Source: Alphaproteobacteria bacterium (GTDB lineage: Bacteria > Pseudomonadota > Alphaproteobacteria > MPNO01 > UBA830). From it: 64,000 nucleotides of DNA. The translations under genes were made by a program, and so were the position numbers. Position 1 is the first letter of the stretch. Every line of letters begins with the position of its first letter. Of this stretch, positions 56,430-64,000 are shown one piece after another. The notes beneath the pieces are model-generated. The model was given only the letters and a program-made list of their open reading frames with translations, had not been told where the DNA came from and did not search any database. The DNA lies in contig JAJEBT010000030.1 of assembly GCA_022822405.1 (NCBI GenBank), positions 1-64,000 on the forward strand, in the 5' to 3' direction.

Positions 56430-57392
56430 CTAATACAACATATAGGCCTCGCCTATATCTCGCGAGGCCGAAAACGTCTTCGAATTGGGCGGCAGCCACC
56501 GGTACTCACCCGAGCGGATCAGCCTGTCGATGTGCCGGCGTATGAGTCCGAAGACCTGCCGCTCCGCTTCGGAAAGGGTCCGGGCGCGCTTCGTGTTCAG
56601 ATAGAGCTGGCACCAGATGCTGGGCTTTTCGATGTCATGGCACCTCAGCTCCCCGTTCTCGATCTCCTTGTGCATGAACAGGTACGGCCCGATGAAGCCG
56701 CGCTGCCCGTTGGCGACCAGCTCCTGGCGGAGCAGCATGGAGCGAACCTCGAGCCCCCTGGTGAGCGGTACCTGCAGCTCCTTCGCGGCGCGCGGCGCGA
56801 CACTGTACTTGTCGAGCGCGAGCGGCAGGTTCGCAGCAACCGCGAAAGGGACGGGATCCGGGAGGTCTCCGAAGAGTTCCGAAGTCCCGATCAGGCGCAT
56901 CCGGTCGAGGTAGAGCGGCATCGATTCGAACCGTTCGTCCTGTATCGGCGCGAATGACAGGGCGCAATCGATCTCGCCGGAGGTCAGGGCAAGCGACAGG
57001 CTGTCGGTGAATTCGACGTGCACCGAAATCTCGAGGTCCGGAACGAGCGTTTCCGCGGCTTCCAGCACGCTCGACATCACGGCGATTCCGATCGAGGGGA
57101 TGACGCCGATCCTCAGCGCCTGGCGCGGCGCGGTCCGCAGATGATCGATCGACTGCCCGGCGATCCCGAGGCGCCGCAGCACGTCCTGGATGTGCGAGAA
57201 GTAGATGGAGCCCGCCTCGGTCAGCTCGACGCCCCGCGAATGGCGCCGGAACAGCAGGAGGCCGAGCTCTTCCTCGAGGTTCTTGATCTGCACGCCCAGC
57301 GTCGGCTGGGACACGTTCAGGGCCTCCGCCGCAGCGGTGAAGCTGCCCTGTTCGGCGACCTTGCAGAAATAGCGGAGTTGTCTCAGCTCCAT
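56430..57392 (-). CDS. LysR-family transcriptional regulator
   Basis: Activator or repressor of 320 residues. The winged helix-turn-helix is MELRQLRYFCKVAEQGSFTAAAEAL plus VSQPTLGVQIKNLEEELG at the N-terminus, and the remainder is a periplasmic-binding-protein-like effector domain. It lies just upstream of dctP on the same strand, between the FAD hydroxylase and the transporter genes, and very likely controls the aromatic cluster in response to an aromatic acid or intermediate. ATG 57392 is the family start; the upstream in-frame extension is not conserved. Confidence 0.92.
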   Translation of the reverse strand: MELRQLRYFCKVAEQGSFTAAAEALNVSQPTLGVQIKNLEEELGLLLFRRHSRGVELTEAGSIYFSHIQDVLRRLGIAGQSIDHLRTAPRQALRIGVIPSIGIAVMSSVLEAAETLVPDLEISVHVEFTDSLSLALTSGEIDCALSFAPIQDERFESMPLYLDRMRLIGTSELFGDLPDPVPFAVAANLPLALDKYSVAPRAAKELQVPLTRGLEVRSMLLRQELVANGQRGFIGPYLFMHKEIENGELRCHDIEKPSIWCQLYLNTKRARTLSEAERQVFGLIRRHIDRLIRSGEYRWLPPNSKTFSASRDIGEAYMLY

Positions 57393-57548
57393 GGGCCGGA
57401 ACCCGTCGCATCGCGCCGGGGCGCGGGAAGATTGAGGCTCGCCCCGGCCATAGCTCTTGTCAATGGCAAAACGACCGCAGGACCGCGACCGGATCCGCCC
57501 GGATCCGGCCTTCCCGGCGTGGCGGGAGGGCGCTCCGCACCCCACCGG

Positions 57549-58772
57549 TCATCGGGAGCCGGGCCCGGTCCCGAACCGTCCCTCCCGGGCAACGTCGTAG
57601 TCGTAGAACTCGGCTGCCTGACCGGCGGAGCTGTCGGCGCCCCGCCTGCTCCTCCACGCCATCTTCACGTCCCTGCGGAACCGGGCGAATGGAGAAGCCA
57701 GGTGGTTCTGCCGTGCCCGAACGCGCGAGCCGAGCTGCGCCCGGGTGGTTCGCGGCATGCGGACCCGTTCGTATTCGCCGAGCGCCGCATCCAGATCGCC
57801 GGGCGGGCACGAGATGGCTTCCGCGAGAACGCAGCCATCCTCCACGGCCATGCAGGCGCCCTGACCCAGATACGGCAACATCGGGTGCGCGGAATCGCCG
57901 AGCAGCGTCACCCGCCCCCGGGTCCACCTGTCGAGCGGGTCGCGGTCGTACAGCGCCCACTTGTAGTACTTGTCGCTGGCCTCGATCAGGCCCAGCAGGT
58001 CAGGATTCCACCTGGCGTAGGTCTCCATCAGCTCCGACCGGTCGCTTTCGTGGGTCCATGACTCTTCGGTCCAGCCATCGCTGTCGCGATGGGCGACGAA
58101 ATTGACCAGGCTGCCGCCGCTGCGAACCGGATAATGCACGATATGGCCGTGCGGCCCCCACCACGCGACCATCTGGCGCGCGAAGGCCGGATCGGGAAGC
58201 GCCTCGCCGGGCACCAGGCCGCGCCAGCAGATGCAGCCCGTGAATCGCGGTTCGATATGACCGAAGATGCTGTCGCGGACCGCCGAATGAATGCCGTCCG
58301 CGCCGATCACGACATCCGCGTCAACGGATGTGCCGTCGGCAAAGTGCGCAACCGCGGTGCGGCCGCGGGTTTCGGCGCCGGTACAGTCGGCACCGAGATG
58401 GAACACGCTGTCCGGCAACTGCGCGATCAGCAGCGACAGCAGATCGGCGCGGTGCATCGTCAGGAACGACGCGCCGTAGCGCGCGGCGATATCGCCGGAC
58501 CGCCTTGGCCGGGCGATCACGCGGCCGCTGCGAAAGCTGCGAATGAGCTGTTCCGCCGCCTGGAAGCCGGTTTTCAGGGCTTCGTCTTCGATCCCCAGAT
58601 ACCTGAACGCCTTCAGGGCGTTGGGGCTGAGATTGAGGCCCGCGCCGATTTCGCTCAGCTCGGCGGCCTTCTCGTAGACCGCGACTTCGTAACCGCGCCG
58701 ATGCAGCGCAAGCGCCGCCGCAGCGCCTCCGAGCCCGCCACCGATGACGGCTATTCTGGGCACCCGCGTCAA
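57549..58772 (-). CDS. FAD-dependent monooxygenase, salicylate/3-hydroxybenzoate/6-hydroxynicotinate hydroxylase type
   Basis: Group A flavoprotein monooxygenase of 407 residues. The dinucleotide motif IAVIGGGLGGAAAALALHRRG is at 7-27, the DG motif is VVIGADGIHSAVRDS and the FAD motif is LLGDSAHPMLPYLGQGACMAVED. It likely hydroxylates an aromatic carboxylate, feeding the ring-cleavage enzyme LigAB. The start is TTG 58772, whose bases overlap the stop of a small upstream gene (TTGA); a GTG at 58763 is an alternative. Confidence 0.88.
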   Translation of the reverse strand: MTRVPRIAVIGGGLGGAAAALALHRRGYEVAVYEKAAELSEIGAGLNLSPNALKAFRYLGIEDEALKTGFQAAEQLIRSFRSGRVIARPRRSGDIAARYGASFLTMHRADLLSLLIAQLPDSVFHLGADCTGAETRGRTAVAHFADGTSVDADVVIGADGIHSAVRDSIFGHIEPRFTGCICWRGLVPGEALPDPAFARQMVAWWGPHGHIVHYPVRSGGSLVNFVAHRDSDGWTEESWTHESDRSELMETYARWNPDLLGLIEASDKYYKWALYDRDPLDRWTRGRVTLLGDSAHPMLPYLGQGACMAVEDGCVLAEAISCPPGDLDAALGEYERVRMPRTTRAQLGSRVRARQNHLASPFARFRRDVKMAWRSRRGADSSAGQAAEFYDYDVAREGRFGTGPGSR

Positions 58773-58984
58773 GATCGCGAATCCGGGCTGTATTCACGGA
58801 GCGCCCGCGCATGGACCGCCAGGTCGACCACCTCGTCGAACTCCTCTTCCCTCGATCCGTCGAAACAACCCGGCAAGGCCCGAGCCATCTCGTGACATGT
58901 CCGCCACGGATCGCCCGGACATTCATGCCGGCCGGCGCAAAGACAGCTTATCCCGCGCCCCCATTGTTTCATAGTCGGATCCAT
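58769..58984 (-). CDS. Small acidic protein coupled to the FAD hydroxylase, unrecognised
   Basis: A 71-residue frame on the minus strand whose TGA overlaps the TTG start of the hydroxylase (TTGA), a signature of translational coupling. The N-terminal half is rich in Cys and His (CLCAGRHECPGDPWRTCHEM), and the C-terminal half is acidic and helical (SREEEFDEVVDLAVHARALREY), with GC-rich third positions. The last part has a faint DUF1059-like look, too weak to name. It may be the first gene of the operon. I cannot assign a function. Confidence 0.5.
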   Translation of the reverse strand: MDPTMKQWGRGISCLCAGRHECPGDPWRTCHEMARALPGCFDGSREEEFDEVVDLAVHARALREYSPDSRS

Positions 58985-59075
58985 GGCCGGGCGGCAGCGC
59001 CGGTTCCCCCGCTCCCGCCAACCTCGCCCGACAGCCGGCCCGTTCGCCGCACCGTTTCCCGGGCTCGTTCCCCGG

Positions 59076-60302
59076 CTAGCGGCACGCTCCGTTTTCGCTC
59101 TTCTTCACGGCTTCGCGGCGCGGTTTCCTTTCCGTCAGCGTTTCGAGAAACGCGACAAGATCGGCCTGTTCGCGCGCGCTCAGATCGAGGCGGCGCAGAA
59201 TCCGCTCACCCCCGGCGTGCAGCCGTTCCTCGTCGATCGTCGAATAGTGGCGGACGACGTCGGCGAGCGTCCCGAGGCTGCCGGCATGCATGTAGGGCGC
59301 GGTAAGCGCCACGTTGCGCAGGCCCGGCACCCGGAACTCGCCAAAGTTGCTTTGGCGCAGGCGGACATAGCGGGTCTTGGCGGCGGTGGAGCGTTGAGCA
59401 TCGTCGTTGAAGCGGCCCAGCAGGGTGTACGGGCTCCGGCGCAGTTTGCGGATGCCGCCGTGCCGGCCGGGATCGACCCGGCCGGGGTCGACGAAATGCG
59501 GCACCCCCGCATCGGCGAACTCGCCGTTGGTAAAGGTCGGGCCGAAATGGCAGAGCGCGCAGTTGCCGCGGCCGACGAACAGGCGGAGGCCGCGCTTCGC
59601 GGCGGCGGGATAGCGGGCCTGACCGGCCGCATCGCCGCCGGCCAGGGCGTCGCGGAAATCGTCGAACGGCGTGCGGGCGGTGACCTGGGTTTCGAGGAAC
59701 GCCGCCAGCGCCTTGCCGAGATCGACGAAAATCCGTTCGTCATCGGTGCCGGGCGCCGCGCCGAAAGCGCGCCGGTAGCCGCAGGAAAGCTGCCGGTCGG
59801 AGCGGACCAGCCGCGCTGCGCCGCCGGGGCCGAGGCCCATTTCGCGCCCGTCGAGGAGGGGCCGCAGGTTCTGCGCCCACAGCGTGTCCTGCGCGCCGTC
59901 CCAACCGAACCAGCGGTTGAAGCGCAGGTTGAACAGGCCGGGGGCGTTGCGGTCGACGGCCCGCTGCCCGCGGCTGCGCGGCAGGCCGTCGGTCCATGCC
60001 CGGTCCGGCTGGTGGCAGGTTGCGCAGGAGACCGTGCCGGAGACCGACAGGCGCGGATCGAAGAACAGGCTCCGGCCGAAGGCGATGGCGGCCGGCTTGC
60101 TGGAAACCCGGTTGCTCGGATCGGGCCGCAAGGGCGGCGGCCATGGTCCGTGGCGCAGAATCCGGCGTCTTTCCTCGGCGGTGAAGTCGAGCGCCGACGC
60201 CGGCGCGGCGATGCCGGAAACGAGACAGAAAGCAATCGAAAGCCCCGACAGCCCGACAACCAGCCGGGCGGCGACGGACGCGCCGGAGCACCGGGGCGTC
60301 AC
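59076..60302 (-). CDS. Di-haem cytochrome c peroxidase / MauG-type protein
   Basis: Exported enzyme of 408 residues. A signal peptide (LVVGLSGLSIAFCLVSGIAAPASA) ends at about residue 37. Two c-type haem sites are CATCHQPD at 93-97 and CALCHFGPTF near 247-251, with later MHAGSLGTL. The two-haem layout is that of CcpA/MauG, which reduce H2O2 or perform long-range protein oxidations. The start is GTG 60302, overlapping the YtkA-like gene (GTGA). The family has both housekeeping and specialised members. Confidence 0.88.
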   Translation of the reverse strand: MTPRCSGASVAARLVVGLSGLSIAFCLVSGIAAPASALDFTAEERRRILRHGPWPPPLRPDPSNRVSSKPAAIAFGRSLFFDPRLSVSGTVSCATCHQPDRAWTDGLPRSRGQRAVDRNAPGLFNLRFNRWFGWDGAQDTLWAQNLRPLLDGREMGLGPGGAARLVRSDRQLSCGYRRAFGAAPGTDDERIFVDLGKALAAFLETQVTARTPFDDFRDALAGGDAAGQARYPAAAKRGLRLFVGRGNCALCHFGPTFTNGEFADAGVPHFVDPGRVDPGRHGGIRKLRRSPYTLLGRFNDDAQRSTAAKTRYVRLRQSNFGEFRVPGLRNVALTAPYMHAGSLGTLADVVRHYSTIDEERLHAGGERILRRLDLSAREQADLVAFLETLTERKPRREAVKKSENGACR

Positions 60303-60709
60303 TCCGGCGCCGTCTCGGCGACGAGCTTCTCCCGGCCCGCCGCACCGCGGACATCGAGAATCAGCTGCCAGCGCCCCGGCATGTGGAACAGCAGGCCCTC
60401 GGCCGTTCCGGACAGGCCGTTCAGGGTCACCTCGGGCCGGTAGTTCATGCCGTGCCGGTGGTCCGGCATCCAGCCGCGCACCCCGACCCGGCCGACCGGC
60501 GGCCCGCACAGATGGAAACGGACGGAAAAATGCGCGCCGACCGCGATCGGGGCGGGTTCCGGCCGCCACCATGCCGTCCACAGCTTGCCGGCGATGGCCG
60601 CGCCGTCGGGCCAACCCTCCGGACGGGCGCAGGCCGACGCCTCGCCGGCGGCGAGGACAAGCGCGAGCGCGGCCGCCAGCGCCGGTCCGCCGAGGCGCCG
60701 CCGGGCCAT
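60299..60709 (-). CDS. YtkA/FixH-like exported protein
   Basis: Small secreted protein of 136 residues. A signal peptide (ALAAALALVLAAGEASA) ends near residue 26, followed by an immunoglobulin-like YtkA-type domain with the motif MPDHRHGMNY (positions about 80-89) and LLFHMPGRWQLILDV. His and Met residues suggest metal, often copper, handling. It overlaps the peroxidase gene (GTGA) and lies 4 bp downstream of the amidohydrolase. Confidence 0.75.
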   Translation of the reverse strand: MARRRLGGPALAAALALVLAAGEASACARPEGWPDGAAIAGKLWTAWWRPEPAPIAVGAHFSVRFHLCGPPVGRVGVRGWMPDHRHGMNYRPEVTLNGLSGTAEGLLFHMPGRWQLILDVRGAAGREKLVAETAPE

Positions 60710-60713
60710 CGCG

Positions 60714-61553
60714 CTAGCGCAGTCGCGACAGGTACGGCCGGATCATCGCCTCGCCGTTCCGCCAGGCGATCTTTTCGCCGAGGCCGGGCGGCAGGTCGGT
60801 GAGCCATTGCCGGGTCCAGTCGGCGTGCTCGACGACATAATGCCAGCGCTCCGGCGTGAAGGTGTCGCTGCCCACGGTGACGCGGTCGGGGAAGGCGGCG
60901 AACAGGTCGCGCCAGTCGTCGTCGACCCGGCCGCCATGGGCGTGTTCGCTGCGGAAGGCGAGGTCGGTCCAGAGGTTGGCGTGCTTCGCGAGCATCGGGC
61001 CAACGACATCCGGGCCGGCAAAGCCGGCATGGGCCCAGAGCACCCGCGCCTCCGGCCACTGGGCGAAGATCGCGTCGACCGCGCCGGCATCCGAATGGGC
61101 GTGGAGGAGAAGATCGTGCCGGCGCGCCAGCTCGATCATGCGCCGCGGTACGGGCTTTGTGGTCTGGGCAGCGAAGAGGTGGAATTCACCGATGGCGACC
61201 CATCTGAAGCGCTCCAGGCGATCCTCGAGGAAGTCGATTACCGACGGATCGTCGACCCAGCTGCTGATTTCGCCGCGCCGGCGGTAGGGGCGCAGGCTGG
61301 GCAGGGCGAGATCCGGAGCCGCGGCGTGGAGCGCGCGGGTGCCGGCATCGCCTGAACTCGACACCAGCGCCCGCTTGAGCCCCGCTTTCTTGAGAATGGC
61401 GACGGCCTCGGCGACGGAAAACATCTCGGCGGCGTCATGGCTGAAATGGACATGGGCGTCGAAGATCGGCATCGGCGCGCCCGCGGCGCGGGCCACCGGG
61501 GGCAGCAGCGCCGCGGCGGTTGAGGCAGCGAGAAAGCGACGGCGCGAAACCAT
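60714..61553 (-). CDS. Tat-exported amidohydrolase (TIM-barrel metal-dependent hydrolase)
   Basis: Protein of 279 residues with an N-terminal twin-arginine signal (RRRFLAASTAAALLPPVARA). The first metal motif DAHVHFSHD (HxH) is at about 32-40, a Glu is in IGEFHLFA, then HAHSD near 152 and WAHAGFAG near 172, and the late Asp is in VTVGSDTFT. All four elements of an amidohydrolase_2-type site are present. Likely folded with metal in the cytosol and exported by Tat. It heads the operon with the YtkA-like and peroxidase genes. Substrate unknown. Confidence 0.82.
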   Translation of the reverse strand: MVSRRRFLAASTAAALLPPVARAAGAPMPIFDAHVHFSHDAAEMFSVAEAVAILKKAGLKRALVSSSGDAGTRALHAAAPDLALPSLRPYRRRGEISSWVDDPSVIDFLEDRLERFRWVAIGEFHLFAAQTTKPVPRRMIELARRHDLLLHAHSDAGAVDAIFAQWPEARVLWAHAGFAGPDVVGPMLAKHANLWTDLAFRSEHAHGGRVDDDWRDLFAAFPDRVTVGSDTFTPERWHYVVEHADWTRQWLTDLPPGLGEKIAWRNGEAMIRPYLSRLR

Positions 61554-61693
61554 GGCAGGGCTCCTTCCTGCTGACGCCTCGCAACCCTGTCACTTCCGGC
61601 GCCGCGAGACAAGCCCGCAGGCCCCTTCCCAATCATCTCCTTAGGGATGGCGCTTCCCTGTGCAGCCCTTTCGCCAGACCCGGTGCGGGATCG

Positions 61694-62313
61694 ATGGTGG
61701 TGACCCTTCAGGACCTCGCGCCGCTCGACGAGGTCGAGCGGCTGCGCACGGAGTTCCTCGGACTGGTGAGCCACGAGCTGCGCACGCCGCTTGCGGCGAT
61801 CAAGGGAGCGGGGGTCACGCTGCTGGAGGAGCCGGCCCGTCACGACCAGGCCGAGATGCGCGATCTCGTCGCGGACCTGCTGGATGCGGGGCGCATCGAC
61901 TCTGGCACGCTCTCGGTCGCGCCCGTCCCGGTGCCGGTGGCGGACCTGATCGAGGGGGCCAGGAGCGCCTTCCTGAACGGGGACAACCGGCAGGCCGTCG
62001 TCGTCGACCTGGAAGACGGACTGCCGCCGGTGATGGCGGACCGGCAGCGGTTGGTGCAGGTGCTGAACAACCCGCTGGCGAACGCCGCCCGGCATTCGCC
62101 AGCGTCTTCCGTCATCCGCGTGGCGGCGGCGCGCGAGGGCGAGCATGTCACGTTCTCGGTCGCCGATGACGGCGAAGGCGTCCCGCTTGAGTTGCTGCCG
62201 CATCCGTTCCGCAAGAATGGCGGCGGCGGCACGGCGAGCTACGGCCTGGGCCTTGTGATCTGCAAGGGGCTGGTCGAGGCGCACGGCGGGCGCATCCGGG
62301 CGGCGCGCTGGAC
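61694..62313 (+). pseudogene. KdpD-type sensor kinase fragment with internal deletion
   Basis: The readable segment begins with VVTLQDLAPLDEVERLRTEFLGLVSHELRTPLAAIKG, which resembles KdpD-like kinases, and continues to the ATP-binding region EGVPLELLPHPFRKNGGG and GLGLVICKGLVEAHGGRIRAA. It lacks any N-terminal domain. About 20 residues of the HisKA helix after LLEEPARHDQAEMRDLV are missing relative to family members, and similarity stops at about 62313. No start or completion of a full kinase is visible. A decayed kinase remnant. Confidence 0.7.
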
Positions 62314-62361
62314 ATCGCCGCCCTTGACGCGGAATGACACTGCGGCACCAGTCGATCAGCC

Positions 62362-62790
62362 TCACGCAGCGCGGGTCTCGACCACGAGGTCCCGGCCGAG
62401 CGCCCGCAGGGCCTCGTGAATGCGGTTCGCGGAACTGCGGTGGCGCGGATCGAGCATCCTCCGCACGGCCCTTTCGTCGATGCCGAGACGGGCGGCCAGC
62501 GCGACGCGAGTCGTGCCGCTCTCTTTCAGCGCAACCCAGAGCGCCGCCTTCACCGCGGTATCGGCCGGCACGGAGACCGAATGCTCGCCCGCACGACGTG
62601 GGCTGGGCGCAGGAATGATATCGGTCCGGTTCATGCGTCCGGCGATGGCCTCCTCCAGCGCATCGGCCGCCTCGGTCAGTGCTTCCGCTTCGTCGGCGCC
62701 TGACGTCAGGCACTCCGGCAGATCGCGGAACGAGACGACGATCTCGTCGACTCCGGTGCGCTGCAACCGCGCGGGGTAGGTGAATCGCAT
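62362..62790 (-). CDS. hicB: HicB-family antitoxin
   Basis: Antitoxin of 142 residues. The N-terminal HicB domain (FTYPARLQRT, VSFRDLPECLTSGADEAEALTEA) binds HicA. A C-terminal helix-turn-helix (TTRVALAARLGIDERAVRRMLDPR) recognises the operator. HTH-bearing HicB usually autoregulates the operon. It lies 18 bp downstream of hicA on the same strand, the normal hicAB order, and appears full length. Confidence 0.88.
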   Translation of the reverse strand: MRFTYPARLQRTGVDEIVVSFRDLPECLTSGADEAEALTEAADALEEAIAGRMNRTDIIPAPSPRRAGEHSVSVPADTAVKAALWVALKESGTTRVALAARLGIDERAVRRMLDPRHRSSANRIHEALRALGRDLVVETRAA

Positions 62791-62808
62791 GGTTGTCTCC
62801 CTTTGTCC

Positions 62809-63042
62809 CTAGTGAAAATCACGTCGGTCGAGGCCCAATTGACGGATCATCGAGGAAAGCAAGCCAGGCCCGATATCCTTCCGACGGTCCTTCACGATCG
62901 TGAATCGCGAGCCATAGTAGAGCGTGACATGGCTGCCCTTGCCGCGCTTGGTGTCAATACGCACCGGGACGCCTCGTTCACGGCCGATCTCGGATATCCG
63001 TTCGATGAACTCCCTGCCTTTCATGACCGGGATATAGGACAT
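62809..63042 (-). CDS. hicA: HicA-family mRNA interferase toxin
   Basis: Small double-stranded-RNA-binding-like toxin of 77 residues (or 71 from ATG 63024). The catalytic His is His38 in KGKGSHVTLYYG, and the end reads LLSSMIRQLGLDRRDF. HicA cleaves mRNA and tmRNA; the neighbouring HicB neutralises it. The frame looks intact. It is the upstream gene of the pair. Confidence 0.85.
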   Translation of the reverse strand: MSYIPVMKGREFIERISEIGRERGVPVRIDTKRGKGSHVTLYYGSRFTIVKDRRKDIGPGLLSSMIRQLGLDRRDFH

Positions 63043-63182
63043 TTCTGTCCGATTTCAAGCAGCAGCGACCGGGTCGTTCCAACCGCGGTCTGTCCCTCTC
63101 CCGATTCTCAAGAGGCAGCCACCGCGCGGCGATTTGCCGTGCGGCGAGACCGCCAGGCGCGGCGCCGTCACCCGCCGTCCCG

Positions 63183-63434
63183 CTACGCGTCGCCGCCTGC
63201 CCCGCGCTCCCGCTCGATCCCGCGCGCCGCCGCCAGCCGGTAGCGCACCCGCGCGCGCATCCAGTCGCTCTCGTCCCACTGCTTCCCGACCTCGACCGGA
63301 CCCCACCAGGCGATCGCCAGATCGCGCTGCGATGCCACCCTCGCCCGGTTCAGCGCCAGCGCCATCAGCAGTTCCCGTTCCTCGCCCGCCGCACCCACCC
63401 TGGCCGAGGGGCCGGACCGCCCGAAACGCTCCAC
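63183..63434 (-). CDS. Short coding-like frame, unrecognised
   Basis: Up to 83 residues (MERFGRSG to GAGGDA) with strongly GC-biased third positions and a coding-like middle (RVASQRDLAIAWWGPVEVGKQW, then SDWMRARVRYRLAAARGIERER). It lies between hicA and the IS21 relic; the start may be a later ATG (MALALNRARV) preceded by GAGG. It could be a fragment of a phage or accessory gene. I do not recognise it. Confidence 0.35.
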   Translation of the reverse strand: MERFGRSGPSARVGAAGEERELLMALALNRARVASQRDLAIAWWGPVEVGKQWDESDWMRARVRYRLAAARGIERERGAGGDA

Positions 63435-63447
63435 AGCTCGGCGCGGC

Positions 63448-63923
63448 GTGACGCTGATGCTGCTGTGGGAGGAATGGCGGGAGACGCATCCCGACGGGAT
63501 GAGTTACCCGACCTGGTGCCGCCGCTTCCGTGAGTGGCGCCAGCGGCGGGACGCCACGATGCGCCAGAACCGACATCCCGGCGAGCGGCTGTTCGTCGAC
63601 TACGCCGGGATGACGGCACCGCTGCTGGTCGATGGGGCGCGCAAAAGACGCAGGTGTTCGTGGCCTCGATGGGCGTCTCGGGCCGGCTCTACGCCGAGGC
63701 GACGCTGAGCCAGAAGATCGACGACTGGTGCGCCTCGCACGTGCGCTGCTTCGAGGGGGCATGGGCCGGGCGCCGCAGGTGGTGGCCCGACAACATCAAG
63801 GCGGCGGTGAAGGACCCGTCGCGTTACGAGCCGGTCCTCAACGAGACCCACGCCGATCTGCTCGACCATTACGGGGTCCAGGGCTTCCCGGCGCGCGTCC
63901 GGCGGCCCCGGCGCAGTACCTAG
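63448..63923 (+). pseudogene. IS21-family IstA transposase, frameshifted relic
   Basis: The istA-like sequence TLMLLWEEWRETHPDGMSYPTWC, MRQNRHPGERLFVDYAGMTAPLLVDGA resembles the N-terminal/early DDE region of IS21 IstA, with the first catalytic Asp in FVDYAG. It then shifts frame near 63635 into QKTQVFVASMGVSGRLYAEAT, shifts again near 63760 (GGMGRAPQVV) and back near 63790 (PDNIKAAVKDPSRYEPVLNETHADLLDHYG), ending at TAG 63921-63923. The 5' end and istB are not present in the window. An inactive insertion-sequence remnant that may extend past the right edge. Confidence 0.75.
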
Positions 63924-64000
63924 CCGCAATCCGCCGCGCCGTGCCTCGAGTCGGAATTTGAGCGCGCCATGACGCTCCAGTATCGTCGCCGCGCGGGCGC

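Noticed and set aside
63448-63923. Active IS21 element
   Set aside because: The istA frame is broken at least three times and no istB or terminal inverted repeats are visible within the window.

Overview
The window is GC-rich throughout (by eye about two thirds G+C or more) and has the gene content of an alphaproteobacterium, most likely Rhodospirillales or a close relative. The evidence is a block of tyrA-hisC-chorismate mutase, metX-metW and gloB with its companion methyltransferase, a COQ7 ubiquinone hydroxylase, tripartite TRAP transport, LigAB-type ring cleavage, and many ATGA/GTGA/TTGA overlaps between stop and start codons. There is no rRNA, so placement rests on gene content only. High GC leaves very long open frames antisense to real genes; these were left out.

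Layout. 0.16-3 kb: an OmpR/EnvZ-type two-component pair, divergent from a Spy/CpxP-like periplasmic protein, with a direct-repeat operator candidate between them. 3-7 kb: threonine synthase coupled to an M16 protease, then a lone DUF4143 ATPase. 7.3-17.6 kb: amino-acid and core metabolism (tyrA, hisC, chorismate mutase; a SulP transporter and a DUF1624 membrane protein lying inside the block; metX, metW; methyltransferase, gloB, GST). 17.7-28 kb: amidase and thiolase on the minus strand, then a tight plus-strand train of malate synthase G, an oxalate-CoA-ligase-like enzyme, a ketopantoate-reductase-like enzyme, an alpha/beta hydrolase, an MBL-fold protein and two overlapping FlK-type hotdog thioesterases. 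28-38 kb: J-domain protein, VWA-like protein, molybdopterin oxidoreductase, DUF3179 protein, then a catabolic-looking set (DapA-like lyase, FAD aromatic hydroxylase, AhpD-like protein, P450, flavodoxin-fold quinone reductase).

38-43.5 kb: a yqaA-dsbB-coq7 operon, then a two-gene RloA/RloB-like cassette (AAA ATPase plus TOPRIM-like protein) with an AT-rich promoter and a nested stem-loop behind it. This is a candidate defence system, although its ATPase lacks the Walker B glutamate. An acyl-CoA-dehydrogenase-fold monooxygenase and tRNA-Leu(CAA) follow. 43.7-49.1 kb: a polyphosphate region, ppk-ppx divergent from ppk2, ending in a short ribosome-hibernation factor.

49.3-59 kb: a solitary NMT1-like binding protein, a DUF1778 antitoxin whose GNAT toxin is frameshifted and cut short, then a minus-strand aromatic-acid module (FAD hydroxylase, LysR regulator, TRAP DctP-DctQ-DctM, SDR, LigA, LigB). 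59-61.6 kb: an exported redox operon (Tat amidohydrolase, YtkA-like protein, di-haem MauG/CcpA-type peroxidase). 61.7-64 kb: decayed accessory DNA with a KdpD-type kinase fragment, an apparently intact HicAB pair and a frameshifted IS21 istA relic.

The clearest functional units are the envelope-stress module at the left end, the aromatic uptake and ring-cleavage module at 51-59 kb, and the polyphosphate module. The most novel-looking units are the RloAB-like pair, the malate synthase/FlK operon, and the peroxidase/YtkA/amidohydrolase operon.
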